Of a stretch of DNA of 64,000 bases, positions 14,930 to 24,256 are shown in pieces. The translations under genes and the position numbers were made by a program. The notes beneath the pieces are model-generated. The model was given only the letters and a program-made list of their open reading frames with translations, was not told where the DNA came from and searched no databases. How positions within the stretch are numbered: the stretch's first letter is position 1; each line of letters begins with the position of its first letter. This DNA comes from Filimonas lacunae (lineage in GTDB: Bacteria; Bacteroidota; Bacteroidia; Chitinophagales; Chitinophagaceae), in NCBI RefSeq assembly GCF_002355595.1, contig NZ_AP017422.1, positions 5,088,823 to 5,152,822 on the forward strand, read 5' to 3'.

Positions 14930-17089
14930 ATGCGTTTGAGCCGGCATATTTGGGTTGTTGCTTTGCTGGGCAGCCTTACCTCTATCTCTTTTGCACAAAA
15001 CCGCCAGTTTACCATGGCGCAGGCCACCAACGGCTTCCGGCAGGAACTGGCCCCCGAAAAATTAAAACAGTTTGAATGGATTCCCGGTAAAAAAGCATTT
15101 ACACGGGTGGTGACCGTTAATCAGCAACAATGCTGGGTGAGTTATACCCTGCCTTCGCTAAAAGCGGATACCTTATTAAAACTGGCCGACTTGAACAGTC
15201 AGCTGTTTGCCAAAACACCACTGAAAGCATTACCGGCGCTTCATTGGTTGTCGGAGAATAAAGCATGGTTTGCCAAAGACGATGTGTATTATATAGGCAC
15301 TCTGGCAAACAACTCCTTCCAATGGCTGCCGCAAACCAAATTTGAGGACAAGGCCGAGAATATCACCTTCGACAAAACCAGCCAGCAATTTATTTATACA
15401 GTAAATCATAACCTGGTATTGCGTCACCAGGAAGGACAACAGGTAAGCCTTACCACGGATGGCAGTGCCGATATTGTATATGGCCAGAGTGTACACCGCG
15501 ATGAGTTTGGTATCGACCACGGCCTTTTCTTTTCACCCAAAGGAAACAAGGTAGCCTATTACCGCATGGACCAAAGCATGGTTACCCATTACCCTATTCC
15601 TGACTGGACCGCCACTCCCGCCAGAGTAAACAATATCCGTTACCCCATGGCCGGCGATTCTTCCCACCAGGTAACCCTGGCCATACATGACGCACACAGC
15701 AGCAAAACGGTATATATGGCCACGGGCAAACCTGCCGATCAATACCTTACCTGTGTAAGCTGGTCACCCGATGAAGCTTCTATGTACATTGCCCTGTTAA
15801 ACAGGGAACAAAACCACCTGCAGTTAAATCAGTACGATGCCACCACCGGTGCTTTGCTACGTACCGTGCTGGAAGAAAAGAACGACAAGTATGTACACCC
15901 TATGCACTCTCTCCAATTTATACCCTGGAATAACGATCAGTTTATCTGGTGGAGCGAGCGTGATGGATTTGATCACTTATACCTGTACAATACCAAAGGC
16001 GAAATTGTACGCCAGCTTACCAAAGGCAACTGGCTGGTAAACGATATCATCGGCTTTAACAGTCAGCGTAAAGAAGTGATTTACACTTCCAGTGCGGAAG
16101 GTGCTATGGAAAAACATATTTACGCCGTAAGTACCGTAACCGGCCAGGTGCGCAAACTAACCACCGCTGCCGGCTGGCACGATGCCATTAGCAACAGCAC
16201 CGGTGAATATATATTAGATACCTACAGTTCGGGAACCACGCCTTACGTGGCCAGGGTTACAGATGTTACCGGTAAATGGCAGCAGAATATATTAACAGCT
16301 ACCGATCCGTTGGCCGGCTTTCAACGTCCTACCGTACGTAACATACAGTTACAGGCTAATGATGGCACGCCTTTATATGCCAAAATGATACTGCCGGTAA
16401 ACTTCGACAGCACCAAACAATATCCTGTTATTGTATACTTATATAATGGCCCTGGCATTCAGCTGCTGCATAACAGCTACCCTGCCAGCGGCAACCTGTG
16501 GTATGAGTATATGGCACAGCATGGCTTTATTGTATTTACCATGGATGGCCGCGGCAGCAGCAACAGAGGCTTGAAATTTGAGCAGGCCACCTTCCGCCAC
16601 CTGGGCACTGTTGAGATAGACGACCAGTTACAGGGAGTGGCTTACCTGAAATCATTACCTTATGTAAATGCCAGCCGTATGGGCTTACATGGATGGAGCT
16701 TTGGCGGATTTATGACCACTTCTATCATGTTACGCCAGCCCGGTGTGTTTAAAGCAGCCGTAGCTGGTGGCCCTGTTATTGACTGGCGCATGTATGAGGT
16801 AATGTATACCGAACGCTACATGGATACTCCACAGGAAAACCCTGCCGGTTATGCCGAAGCCAACCTGCTTACCAAAACCCCGGCCCTGCAGGGCAACCTG
16901 ATGCTGATACACGGCACCAGTGACGATGTGGTGGTTTGGCAGCACAGCATTGACTTTATCAAAGCCTGTGTAGACAATGGCAAGCAGGTAGATTACTTTG
17001 TGTATCCCGGCCATTTGCATAATGTGTATGGTAAAGACCGTGTGCACCTGATGCAAAAGATCACTGATTATTTCACTACGCACCTGTAA
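14930..17089 (+). CDS. DPP4-like S9 family serine peptidase, secreted
   Basis: 719 residues from the ATG at 14930, chosen because MRLSRHIWVVALLGSLTSIS followed by FAQ is a good signal peptide; a longer frame overlaps ogt. Residues about 60-470 are the beta-propeller (DPPIV_N): YWTDIGN-like strands, HGLFFSPKGNKVAYYRMDQS and YLTCVSWSPDEASMYIA. The C-terminal alpha/beta hydrolase has GWSFGGF with nucleophile Ser590, HGTSDDVVV with Asp665, and YPGHLHNVYGKDRVHL with the His. Family members cut dipeptides with Pro or Ala at position 2 from peptide N-termini. Probably periplasmic, used for peptide nutrition. It starts 38 bp after ogt. Confidence 0.93.
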   Translation: MRLSRHIWVVALLGSLTSISFAQNRQFTMAQATNGFRQELAPEKLKQFEWIPGKKAFTRVVTVNQQQCWVSYTLPSLKADTLLKLADLNSQLFAKTPLKALPALHWLSENKAWFAKDDVYYIGTLANNSFQWLPQTKFEDKAENITFDKTSQQFIYTVNHNLVLRHQEGQQVSLTTDGSADIVYGQSVHRDEFGIDHGLFFSPKGNKVAYYRMDQSMVTHYPIPDWTATPARVNNIRYPMAGDSSHQVTLAIHDAHSSKTVYMATGKPADQYLTCVSWSPDEASMYIALLNREQNHLQLNQYDATTGALLRTVLEEKNDKYVHPMHSLQFIPWNNDQFIWWSERDGFDHLYLYNTKGEIVRQLTKGNWLVNDIIGFNSQRKEVIYTSSAEGAMEKHIYAVSTVTGQVRKLTTAAGWHDAISNSTGEYILDTYSSGTTPYVARVTDVTGKWQQNILTATDPLAGFQRPTVRNIQLQANDGTPLYAKMILPVNFDSTKQYPVIVYLYNGPGIQLLHNSYPASGNLWYEYMAQHGFIVFTMDGRGSSNRGLKFEQATFRHLGTVEIDDQLQGVAYLKSLPYVNASRMGLHGWSFGGFMTTSIMLRQPGVFKAAVAGGPVIDWRMYEVMYTERYMDTPQENPAGYAEANLLTKTPALQGNLMLIHGTSDDVVVWQHSIDFIKACVDNGKQVDYFVYPGHLHNVYGKDRVHLMQKITDYFTTHL

Positions 17090-17103
17090 AAGGGAGTTAC
17101 ACT

Positions 17104-17111
17104 TATATTTG
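17104..17111 (+). promoter_or_regulatory. Possible -7 box for the Dabb gene
   Basis: TATATTTG matches TAnnTTTG, 22 bp before the ATG at 17133. A matching -33 TTTG is not seen. Confidence 0.35.
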
Positions 17112-17132
17112 TGAACAAATAAAAACGAGGTT

Positions 17133-17429
17133 ATGTTAGCACATCACGTATTATTCTGGCTGAAAGCCGATACTACAGAAGAACAAAAGGCGAATTTTCG
17201 CAAAGGACTGGAATCGTTAGAGAAAGTAGAAAGTGTAAAAGCTTTTCACGTAGGCGTTCCCTCTACTATTGAGCGTGCTGTAGTTGACACCACCTATACT
17301 TTTTCACTGGTGTTGTTTTTTGAAGATATGGCTGGTCACGATGTGTACCAGGTGCACCCGCTGCACAAAGCATTCCTGGAAGAAAACAGGGTGTTTTTTG
17401 AGAAAGTGGTGATTTACGATTCTATTTAA
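17133..17429 (+). CDS. Dabb (stress-responsive alpha-beta barrel) family protein
   Basis: 98 residues. MLAHHVLFWLKADTTEEQKA, FHVGVPSTIERAVVDTTYT and HPLHKAFLEENRVFFEKVVI are the Dabb (PF07876) pattern, a small dimeric ferredoxin-like barrel. Known members are cytosolic and stress-induced, or catalyse cyclisation or decarboxylation; the reaction here cannot be assigned. A strong terminator follows 17 bp after the stop, so it is a single-gene unit. Confidence 0.9.
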   Translation: MLAHHVLFWLKADTTEEQKANFRKGLESLEKVESVKAFHVGVPSTIERAVVDTTYTFSLVLFFEDMAGHDVYQVHPLHKAFLEENRVFFEKVVIYDSI

Positions 17430-17446
17430 TAATCTCCCATGTATAG

Positions 17447-17477
17447 AAAAGGCTGGTGTGTATACACCAGCCTTTTT
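17447..17477 (+). terminator. Rho-independent terminator after the Dabb gene
   Basis: A 9-bp GC-rich stem GGCTGGTGT / ACACCAGCC, 4-nt loop, with AAAA before and TTTTTT after. Confidence 0.92.
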
Positions 17478-17667
17478 TGTGTTAACCTGCTGACAATCAA
17501 AACTCCTTTATCTTTTCTTCTTTCCCGTTCATTCTGTTCACAACACCCCTCCTGTTCATTTTCTGTTCCTTTTTCCGGTTCGTTGTTTATGCAGCAGGTG
17601 TGCTATTCATTTGCATACTGGAATCATATTTAAACAACTAATCTGTCACCCTAAATCCAATTAATCT

Positions 17668-19470
17668 ATGCACACACCGCTACAAAAACGGGCGTATGCA
17701 CATATTAATCAAAAAACAATCTCTTCCTCTATGAGGTTCGGGCGGGTGACTTCCTGCACGCTTTTACTCCTGTTATTTACTGTTATTATTATTGGAGAAG
17801 TGCACGGGCAATGTACCAGGCAGATAAGAAAGTATGCCGATTTCCAGGGAAAGTATGAAACGGTATTATACGCTTTAGGATTGCCTGTATTATATGGCAG
17901 CGTTACCAACGACAACTATGCAACGGATAACAACCCCGCTACCGCATCCACCCTCAATATGCCATTAACCGCTTTGGGTTTGGCCAGTGTTACCCAGTTT
18001 TTACAATTTACCTCCAACGGTACTACAGCGCAATCCATTGCCACAGGTACCCCCGTAACAGTGAAATTTACCGTACCCACCAGTTTGCTTGGAGTGTTAA
18101 ACAGCATTGAAATAGGCACCTTTAGTGGCTTACATACTGTTGCACAACAAACAGCGTTTATAGGCCTGGGGAATAATGCCGGTTACGATGCCACCACCAA
18201 AACACAATATTATACCGGCACTACGGTAGTAGATGCTTTAAACGCAGCGGGAGAAGTAGAACTTACTTTTACCCCGGCGGAAATATATAATGGCGTTTAT
18301 GTAAAACTGAATGCACCATTGGTATCGCTGGCATTAAGCACCAATGTGTTTCACGCTTATATTATGCAGGACGCCACCGGGAATATTGGGTGTGACGACA
18401 GAATAGATGTACTATCCGGTGTTAAAGGCAACGTGCTGGCCAACCTGGCCAGTGCCACCGGTAGTGTTACCAATCCGTGGAATGCAGTAGACAACGACCC
18501 TACCTATACCACTTACGCTTTAATGAGCACCGGTGTGCAGGTGTTAAGTAATGTATTTGAAACCGTTATTTTTCAAACACCTTCTGTGGCGGGTGATTCG
18601 GTGAGTATTGTAGTACAAAATCCTGGTGGTGGCCTGTTAGACCTGAGCCTGCTTACCGGCTTTACCATACAACCTTACCTGGGCAATACCACGGCTGGAC
18701 CTGCTATTACCAACAATCCTACCTTTCTTTCGTTGCGGTTATTACCCGGCAGCGCTGATAAATACATTGTTACTGCTGCGGTGAATACGCCTTTCGACAG
18801 GATAGAAATAACCATGGGTGGTGTAGCCAGCGCCTTAGCCAATTTACGCATATATGATATCAGCCGTATACGGCATGTGCCAGCCACCAGCACACTTACG
18901 GTAAACGGCATACCCGCAACCGGACCGCTTTGCTTAAACCAGACCGCTGGTTTACAGTTTAGCGTAACCAATAACGAAAGCTGCGCTATTTATACCTGGT
19001 ATGATGCCGGCAACAACCAGCTTACTACGGGGGTAAGCAATGGTGGGTTAAGCTATGCGCCAACCATTACCACTGCCGGCACCTACGAGTACTATGTAAA
19101 GGCATCGCGACAAGGCTGTACCAACAGCACTGCGCAAACGCCTGTAGCCATTACGGTGTTATCGCTGCCCGATGTGCCTGTGATACCACCGGTTATCGTG
19201 TGTATAGATCAGGCAGCTACGCTTACTATCAGCAATGCCGCCACCGGCGTACAATATGCCTGGTACAGCACAGCTTTGGGCACCACCGCATTGAGCAATA
19301 CCGTTACCAACGGCATCAGCTATACTACCGGCATACCTGCTGCCGCCATTTATTATGCAGAAGCTACCAACACAAGCACCGGCTGCACCAGCAGCAGCCG
19401 TGGCACCGGTAACGTAACAGTTACTCCTAAACCCGGCATGCCCACATTAAGTATTCTACCTCATCCATAA
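17668..19470 (+). CDS. Secreted Ig-like-domain protein of the adhesin operon
   Basis: 600 residues. The N-terminal signal peptide is centred on TLLLLLFTVIIIGEVHG; a shorter start at 17731 (MRFGRVTSC) is also plausible. The mature N-terminal half has two similar blocks with ATDNNPATASTLNM and AVDNDPTYTTYALM, resembling discoidin/F5_8-type or cell-surface repeats. Residues about 410-590 hold two Ig-like modules of the Bacteroidota type (PLCLNQTAGLQFSVTN, ASRQGCTNSTAQTPVAIT; CIDQAATLTISNAATGVQYA, STGCTSSSRGTGNVTV). It ends with TPKPGMPTLSILPHP, the linker that normally leads into another Ig module. No CHU_C or Por sorting domain is present. First gene of a four-gene operon ending in PorP/SprF. 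Confidence 0.85.
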   Translation: MHTPLQKRAYAHINQKTISSSMRFGRVTSCTLLLLLFTVIIIGEVHGQCTRQIRKYADFQGKYETVLYALGLPVLYGSVTNDNYATDNNPATASTLNMPLTALGLASVTQFLQFTSNGTTAQSIATGTPVTVKFTVPTSLLGVLNSIEIGTFSGLHTVAQQTAFIGLGNNAGYDATTKTQYYTGTTVVDALNAAGEVELTFTPAEIYNGVYVKLNAPLVSLALSTNVFHAYIMQDATGNIGCDDRIDVLSGVKGNVLANLASATGSVTNPWNAVDNDPTYTTYALMSTGVQVLSNVFETVIFQTPSVAGDSVSIVVQNPGGGLLDLSLLTGFTIQPYLGNTTAGPAITNNPTFLSLRLLPGSADKYIVTAAVNTPFDRIEITMGGVASALANLRIYDISRIRHVPATSTLTVNGIPATGPLCLNQTAGLQFSVTNNESCAIYTWYDAGNNQLTTGVSNGGLSYAPTITTAGTYEYYVKASRQGCTNSTAQTPVAITVLSLPDVPVIPPVIVCIDQAATLTISNAATGVQYAWYSTALGTTALSNTVTNGISYTTGIPAAAIYYAEATNTSTGCTSSSRGTGNVTVTPKPGMPTLSILPHP

Positions 19471-19524
19471 TCATTCAATATGTATATCACAGCAATAATA
19501 AATAATATCAAAAACAGGACGACA

Positions 19525-20391
19525 ATGAAAACTTTTGTACTAAGCTGCGTAAAAAGAAGTATGGCAGGCTTACTGCTGATGACCGCCTTACAGGCAACAG
19601 CACAAACCGTTACCAAACCCGTAAAAGTACCAGCCGACTTGTACGTAACCGCCGCCCCTACCAAGGGTACTTCTACCAACGACGGTACTACCTTATTCTG
19701 TGCGGAGAACAGCGGCTTTACGTTAAAGTCGAGCACTACCGATCCGGTAACCCATGCCACTTACACCGGCTACACCTGGGAAGAACAACAAACCGGTGCT
19801 GCTACTTTTGGCCCCGTTACCAGCGGCACTGCCACTAACGAAACGCTGGTAATTACCAGCGCCACACCTGGCTGGCATACTTACCGGGTTACCGCAGCGC
19901 TGGCAGGCAATGCGTGTCCGCCAGAGCCCGCTTACTACAATGTATATGTACTGCCTAAGCTGGTAGTAACTGCCTCCAGTAACAAAGCAGACGCGGCTTC
20001 CCATACGTATTGTGCGGAAAACGGCGCCCCTACTGCCCCTGCTGATGCTATCACCTTTACCGGTAGTGTAGCTTTTGACGGCACACCTAATGCTTTACCA
20101 GGACTGGAAAACCTTACCATAAATGATTTTGAGGTCACTTATACCTGGCAAAAAATTAACGTAGCCACCAGCGCCGCCACTACCGTTGCTTCTACTAAAG
20201 ATTACACCATTGTAGAAGCCGCTACACCAGGCGCCACTACCACTACACAGTATACCTACGAATTAACAGCGGCCTATTCTGTAAAAGCGTGTGGTACTTA
20301 TAAAGGCACAGCTACTTTAAACGGCAGCACCACTACCGCTACCGTAACTGTTACACCTAAACCAGGCAAACCAACTATCACTATCCAGTAA
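19525..20391 (+). CDS. Secreted beta-rich protein of the adhesin operon
   Basis: 288 residues from the ATG at 19525 (MKTFVLSCVKRSMAGLLLMT, signal ending at ATAQ); an upstream ATG at 19480 only adds a hydrophilic leader. It is Thr/Ala-rich with two similar modules, each with a Cys pair: LFCAENSGFTLKSSTTD and YTWEEQQTGAATF; TYCAENGAPTAPADAIT and YTWQKINVATSAATT. These look like Ig/PKD-like folds. The C-terminus is TVTVTPKPGKPTITIQ, nearly the same as the end of the previous protein. It has no sorting domain of its own. The function is unknown; it is probably an outer-surface component assembled with its operon partners. Confidence 0.8.
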   Translation: MKTFVLSCVKRSMAGLLLMTALQATAQTVTKPVKVPADLYVTAAPTKGTSTNDGTTLFCAENSGFTLKSSTTDPVTHATYTGYTWEEQQTGAATFGPVTSGTATNETLVITSATPGWHTYRVTAALAGNACPPEPAYYNVYVLPKLVVTASSNKADAASHTYCAENGAPTAPADAITFTGSVAFDGTPNALPGLENLTINDFEVTYTWQKINVATSAATTVASTKDYTIVEAATPGATTTTQYTYELTAAYSVKACGTYKGTATLNGSTTTATVTVTPKPGKPTITIQ

Positions 20392-20412
20392 TTATAGCAG
20401 CTGCAAGGCAAT

Positions 20413-21366
20413 ATGCTAAAGAAGACCATTATATTACTCCTTTGTATGTATGGATGTGCGGCAAAAGCTGTAGCACAGCTAACCCCGCATGTCTATACCA
20501 AATACATACACCAGGGTGAATGGGTTACGCTTACAGCTACTGCCACCAATGCTACACTATACCAATGGTATTGGAATGGTCAACCTGTTACCGGCGCTAC
20601 CACCACTACTTATGTGGCCAACCAGGCCGGAGAATACACCATACAGGCTTTTAATGGTACAGATTGCGGATCGGACATTTCCGACCCCATACGTATAGCC
20701 ATTATAGCCGATAGAGGTCCGGTAGCCAATACCGATCTGGCCGTGAGTAAGCAGGCCGACAGTAAGCCGGTAGTGATGAACCAACCCTACAACTATTATA
20801 TCACTATACTCAACAACGGCCCGGTGAGCGCTTCGGGTATTGTGGTTACCGATGTATTGCCGGCACCACTTACACTTAGCGGCGCTTTAACAGCGGATGA
20901 TGGCACCGCCACTTACGATGCCGGTAGCCGCACTATTGAATGGAAGATTCCGCAGTTAACCGTGAATCAGTCATCACGACTCACCTACACCGTTACCGCC
21001 AAAGACAAAGGACAGGTAGAGAACATAGCAACAGTTACCGCTACTACCCCCGACAGTGTACAGGACAATAACCGGGCTTCTTATACCAAAGAGATTTTTG
21101 GGCTGATGATACCTAACACCATTACACCGAATGGCGATGGCAACAACGACCAGTTTATTGTTTCGGGGCTGGCCAGCTATACCGACAACGAGATGATTAT
21201 TATTAACCGCTGGGGCAATCACGTATTTGAACAGAAACGATATCAGAACAACTGGAAGGGCGACGGACTGAACGAAGGCACTTATTTCTACCTGTTACGC
21301 ATCAAAGACAACAGCGGCAAGTGGCAGGAGTTTAAAGGATACATTACGCTGTTGCGTCCTAAATAA
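20413..21366 (+). CDS. T9SS type B sorting-domain (CHU_C) surface protein
   Basis: 317 residues with a signal peptide ([20 protein letters not shown], cleaved near AQ). Residues about 25-95 are an Ig-like module ([33 protein letters not shown]). Residues about 105-225 are a DUF11-type module ([32 protein letters not shown]). The last 85 residues are the gliding-motility CHU_C domain: [49 protein letters not shown]. This domain directs secretion and attachment through the type IX system, usually with a neighbouring PorP/SprF protein, which is indeed the next gene (19 bp). Confidence 0.92.
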   Translation: MLKKTIILLLCMYGCAAKAVAQLTPHVYTKYIHQGEWVTLTATATNATLYQWYWNGQPVTGATTTTYVANQAGEYTIQAFNGTDCGSDISDPIRIAIIADRGPVANTDLAVSKQADSKPVVMNQPYNYYITILNNGPVSASGIVVTDVLPAPLTLSGALTADDGTATYDAGSRTIEWKIPQLTVNQSSRLTYTVTAKDKGQVENIATVTATTPDSVQDNNRASYTKEIFGLMIPNTITPNGDGNNDQFIVSGLASYTDNEMIIINRWGNHVFEQKRYQNNWKGDGLNEGTYFYLLRIKDNSGKWQEFKGYITLLRPK

Positions 21367-21385
21367 TCTGCTCAACAATGAGGTT

Positions 21386-22366
21386 ATGAAACGTTTTATC
21401 TGTTTATGTATAGGATATTGCATCTGCTGGCACGCTGCTGCACAGCAGGATGCCCAATTCAGCCAGTATATTTTCAACGGCATTTATATTAACCCCGCCT
21501 ACGCCGGGTACCGGCAAGAACTGAACGCCCATGCCTTTTACCGCAATCAATGGGTAGGCGTTGCCGGCGCACCGCAAACCATGTCTATGGCCATAGACGG
21601 CAGCCTGAACGATAATCGTGTGGGTTTGGCATTGCAGGTGGCCTATGATAAAATTGGCGCGCAAAGCATGCTTAGCATGTATGGCAACTACGCTTACCGT
21701 TTTCCGTTAAATGAAGAAGACGCTACATTGGCACTGGGCATTGGCGCAGGTATTATACAACCGGGGCTGGACGGCAGCCTGCTTACTACCACCACTGCTG
21801 AACCCGGGGTTAATGGCGGCAAGCAAACTATTACCCTGCTGGATGCACGGGCGGGTATCTATTACAGCAATACCCGCTTTTTTGTGGGGGCCTCCGTAGA
21901 TAATATTACCGCACAACACCTGGATAATAAAAAGCCCTCTACGTTTACTGTACCTACGCCCAAACCGCATATTTATCTTACCGCAGGCGCATTGCTGGAT
22001 ATGGGGAATGATATTTACTTAAAACCCTCCTTCCTGTTAAAGGATGATACCGGCGGCCCTACTAATATAGACCTGAACAGTTTTGTGCTGCTGAACCGCA
22101 TGTTATGGGTGGGTGTAAGTTACCGTACCGCTGTTACTATTTATCCCAAAAATAATTTGCAGAGCGACCTTACCAAACGTAGTGCAGCCGTGGGCATGAT
22201 AGAGCTGTATGCTACGCCACAGCTGCGTATAGGGTATGCTTATGATTATACGTTGAACCGGTATCGTAGCTATAATAATGGTACGCATGAAATATCGGTG
22301 GGGTATTATGTGAAGAAAGAAGGGGATAGTAAATCGAGGAAGCAGATGCGATGTTTTTCGTTTTAG
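21386..22366 (+). CDS. PorP/SprF-family type IX secretion outer-membrane protein
   Basis: 326 residues with a signal peptide ending at CWHAAAQQ. QDAQFSQYIFNGIYINPAYA and FYRNQWVGVAGAPQTMSMA are PorP/SprF signatures; the remainder is a predicted beta-barrel ending in Phe (MRCFSF). PorP/SprF proteins anchor or help export type B CTD proteins, and they often sit directly downstream of their CHU_C client, as here. It is last in the operon, with a terminator 10 bp later. Confidence 0.93.
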   Translation: MKRFICLCIGYCICWHAAAQQDAQFSQYIFNGIYINPAYAGYRQELNAHAFYRNQWVGVAGAPQTMSMAIDGSLNDNRVGLALQVAYDKIGAQSMLSMYGNYAYRFPLNEEDATLALGIGAGIIQPGLDGSLLTTTTAEPGVNGGKQTITLLDARAGIYYSNTRFFVGASVDNITAQHLDNKKPSTFTVPTPKPHIYLTAGALLDMGNDIYLKPSFLLKDDTGGPTNIDLNSFVLLNRMLWVGVSYRTAVTIYPKNNLQSDLTKRSAAVGMIELYATPQLRIGYAYDYTLNRYRSYNNGTHEISVGYYVKKEGDSKSRKQMRCFSF

Positions 22367-22375
22367 TTGATATGC

Positions 22376-22407
22376 AAAAGCCCGGTACTGTTTGGTACCG
22401 GGCTTTT
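22376..22407 (+). terminator. Rho-independent terminator of the adhesin operon
   Basis: AAAAGCCCGGTAC pairs perfectly with GTACCGGGCTTTT around a 6-nt loop. It may also serve the convergent gene ending at 22477. Confidence 0.9.
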
Positions 22408-22476
22408 ACATATGGGAGAAGAACACTATTTGCTATACATTCCCCCAACAGCTTATTTTTGTTTATCTTATATACA

Positions 22477-24207
22477 CTAGCGTACCACACCTATAGCTTT
22501 CTTTTCTTCCAGTTTTTTAATGCGCTCCCCCTGTGCTTTAATCTTTTCATTTTGATCTATCAGGTAGAGGGTAAGCTCTTCAATTTTTTTCAACAATAAT
22601 GCCTGGCTATCTCCTACATCCAACCCCTGCTTACTCACCGCATCGGCCGAAGGCACTTCCGGCAAATGCTGATTTTGCTTGATATAGGCATCCACCTGCT
22701 CCAATGATGGCAGCTGGTAATCACTGGCAAACACATAATCAGGCCAGTTTTCTTTTGCCACCGATGCCTTCACCCTTTTAGCCAGGATAGTGCCGGCTAC
22801 GGATAATTTTTGTGTAGGGTTGCTGGTTCCTATGCCTACATTGCCCGAAGTGGTACCCATATATACATCACCGGTTATATTCTGAAAAGCAATATTCTTA
22901 CCTAGTAAGCTGGTAATTCTCGGGTCGTGGAAAAAGCCATACACATTGCCTGTAGCGCCCGTTTCCTGACTGATGTTAGGGATAGACTTAACGGTAAAGA
23001 AAGTATCTGCCGTTTTAGTTTTAAAAGTGGATACGTTAACCAACGCAGAAAAATTATGATTGGTTCGCAGATTTATAGTTGCTGCAAACCCGGTACCACC
23101 GGATAAAGGAGCAGATACAGTTTCATTCTGAGCATAATTCTGACCTGCATAGGAGATACCGTTGGCAACAACTGCATTAGTAACCGTACCGGCAGAACCT
23201 ACTATTACCGTAATGTACAATCCCGAGCCAGAGCCACCTGTTGCCTTTAAGTTAGAATAAGTGCCCGGAGCATAACCACTACCCGCATTAGTAATATTGA
23301 GCGTAGTAACAGCTCCGGAAACAATGGTTGAATTAGCCGCAAATGAACTACCAGTAACAGCCGTATTGCCATAAAACTTAACAGAATTATCCAGGTAAGA
23401 GCTATTGGTAGTTCCGCTGATGATCATATACCCATTGGAATTGTTAATATACCCGGTATTAATAAAATCGATATTAGCCCTGGTTGCATTTAGCAAAGGA
23501 ATATCTACCCCTGTTGTTCCACTTATCCCTAAAGCATAGGTACCATTGAACAGGAACGACCAAAAAGGATTCTGACTGGTTTTGAAGTAATAACCAAAGG
23601 CTGCCGGATGCGAAACCGCCGGAGAGCCATTTTTGAAAGTAGCGCTAAAATTCATCATAGGAGTAAATGCGCCCTGGTAAGAATGCCCTTGCGAATAACC
23701 ATTAATTATAAAAGGCGCATTGTTTACGCTAAAAGAAGCGGTAGCATTTACATTACCTACATACAACAAGTATGAACCAGCAGTGGCACTACCTACCGCA
23801 GACCGCGGTATAGAAAGTACATCCCCTACGTTATAGCCGGTTCCCGCATTTACAATAGCTACAGTAGCAATCCTGGGACTGGCCGACGCTACAGTGATGC
23901 TCACCATCAGCCCTGTGCCCGAACCCGTTACACTGGCAGGATAAATACTAGTATATGTTTTTGCCACTCCATCCACACTATTAAAATCAGCAATGACACT
24001 TACAGGACCAACCCTGCTATAATTGGGGTTAAGATTTAATGCCGGCGCTACCGTATTGGCAACAGTAGCCGTAACCGATGGCGAAATTGTGATGGCGTTG
24101 GTTGTAGTATTGCCACCGTTATCTGTAACAGTTTGCAAAGTTTGAGCATGCCCTGCTGCTGCTGCTAATACTATTCCTGATATGGCTATGATAATAATTC
24201 TTTTCAT
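22477..24207 (-). CDS. Secreted tail-fibre-like protein, copy 1 of a tandem pair
   Basis: 576 residues with signal peptide IIIIAISGIVLAAAAGHAQ. The body contains two Gly-rich motifs of the form xNAGxGYxxGxxxxxP: IVNAGTGYNVGDVLSIP (about 110) and ITNAGSGYAPGTYSN (about 307). Each has a neighbouring GSGxGLxxxV strand. Near the C-terminus GNVGIGTSNPTQKLSVAGT is the hallmark of Bacteroidota tail-fibre/endosialidase-like proteins, followed by WPDYVFASDYQLPSLEQVDA and HLPEVPSADAV. The end is a trimeric coiled coil (LLLKKIEELTLYLIDQNEKI). The function is unknown; a trimeric surface fibre is plausible. The upstream paralogue is 49 bp away on the same strand. Confidence 0.85.
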   Translation of the reverse strand: MKRIIIIAISGIVLAAAAGHAQTLQTVTDNGGNTTTNAITISPSVTATVANTVAPALNLNPNYSRVGPVSVIADFNSVDGVAKTYTSIYPASVTGSGTGLMVSITVASASPRIATVAIVNAGTGYNVGDVLSIPRSAVGSATAGSYLLYVGNVNATASFSVNNAPFIINGYSQGHSYQGAFTPMMNFSATFKNGSPAVSHPAAFGYYFKTSQNPFWSFLFNGTYALGISGTTGVDIPLLNATRANIDFINTGYINNSNGYMIISGTTNSSYLDNSVKFYGNTAVTGSSFAANSTIVSGAVTTLNITNAGSGYAPGTYSNLKATGGSGSGLYITVIVGSAGTVTNAVVANGISYAGQNYAQNETVSAPLSGGTGFAATINLRTNHNFSALVNVSTFKTKTADTFFTVKSIPNISQETGATGNVYGFFHDPRITSLLGKNIAFQNITGDVYMGTTSGNVGIGTSNPTQKLSVAGTILAKRVKASVAKENWPDYVFASDYQLPSLEQVDAYIKQNQHLPEVPSADAVSKQGLDVGDSQALLLKKIEELTLYLIDQNEKIKAQGERIKKLEEKKAIGVVR

Positions 24208-24256
24208 TTCTTGTTTTGTTAAGGGTGTTGTGTTTTGTAAACAGCTTTTACGACAA

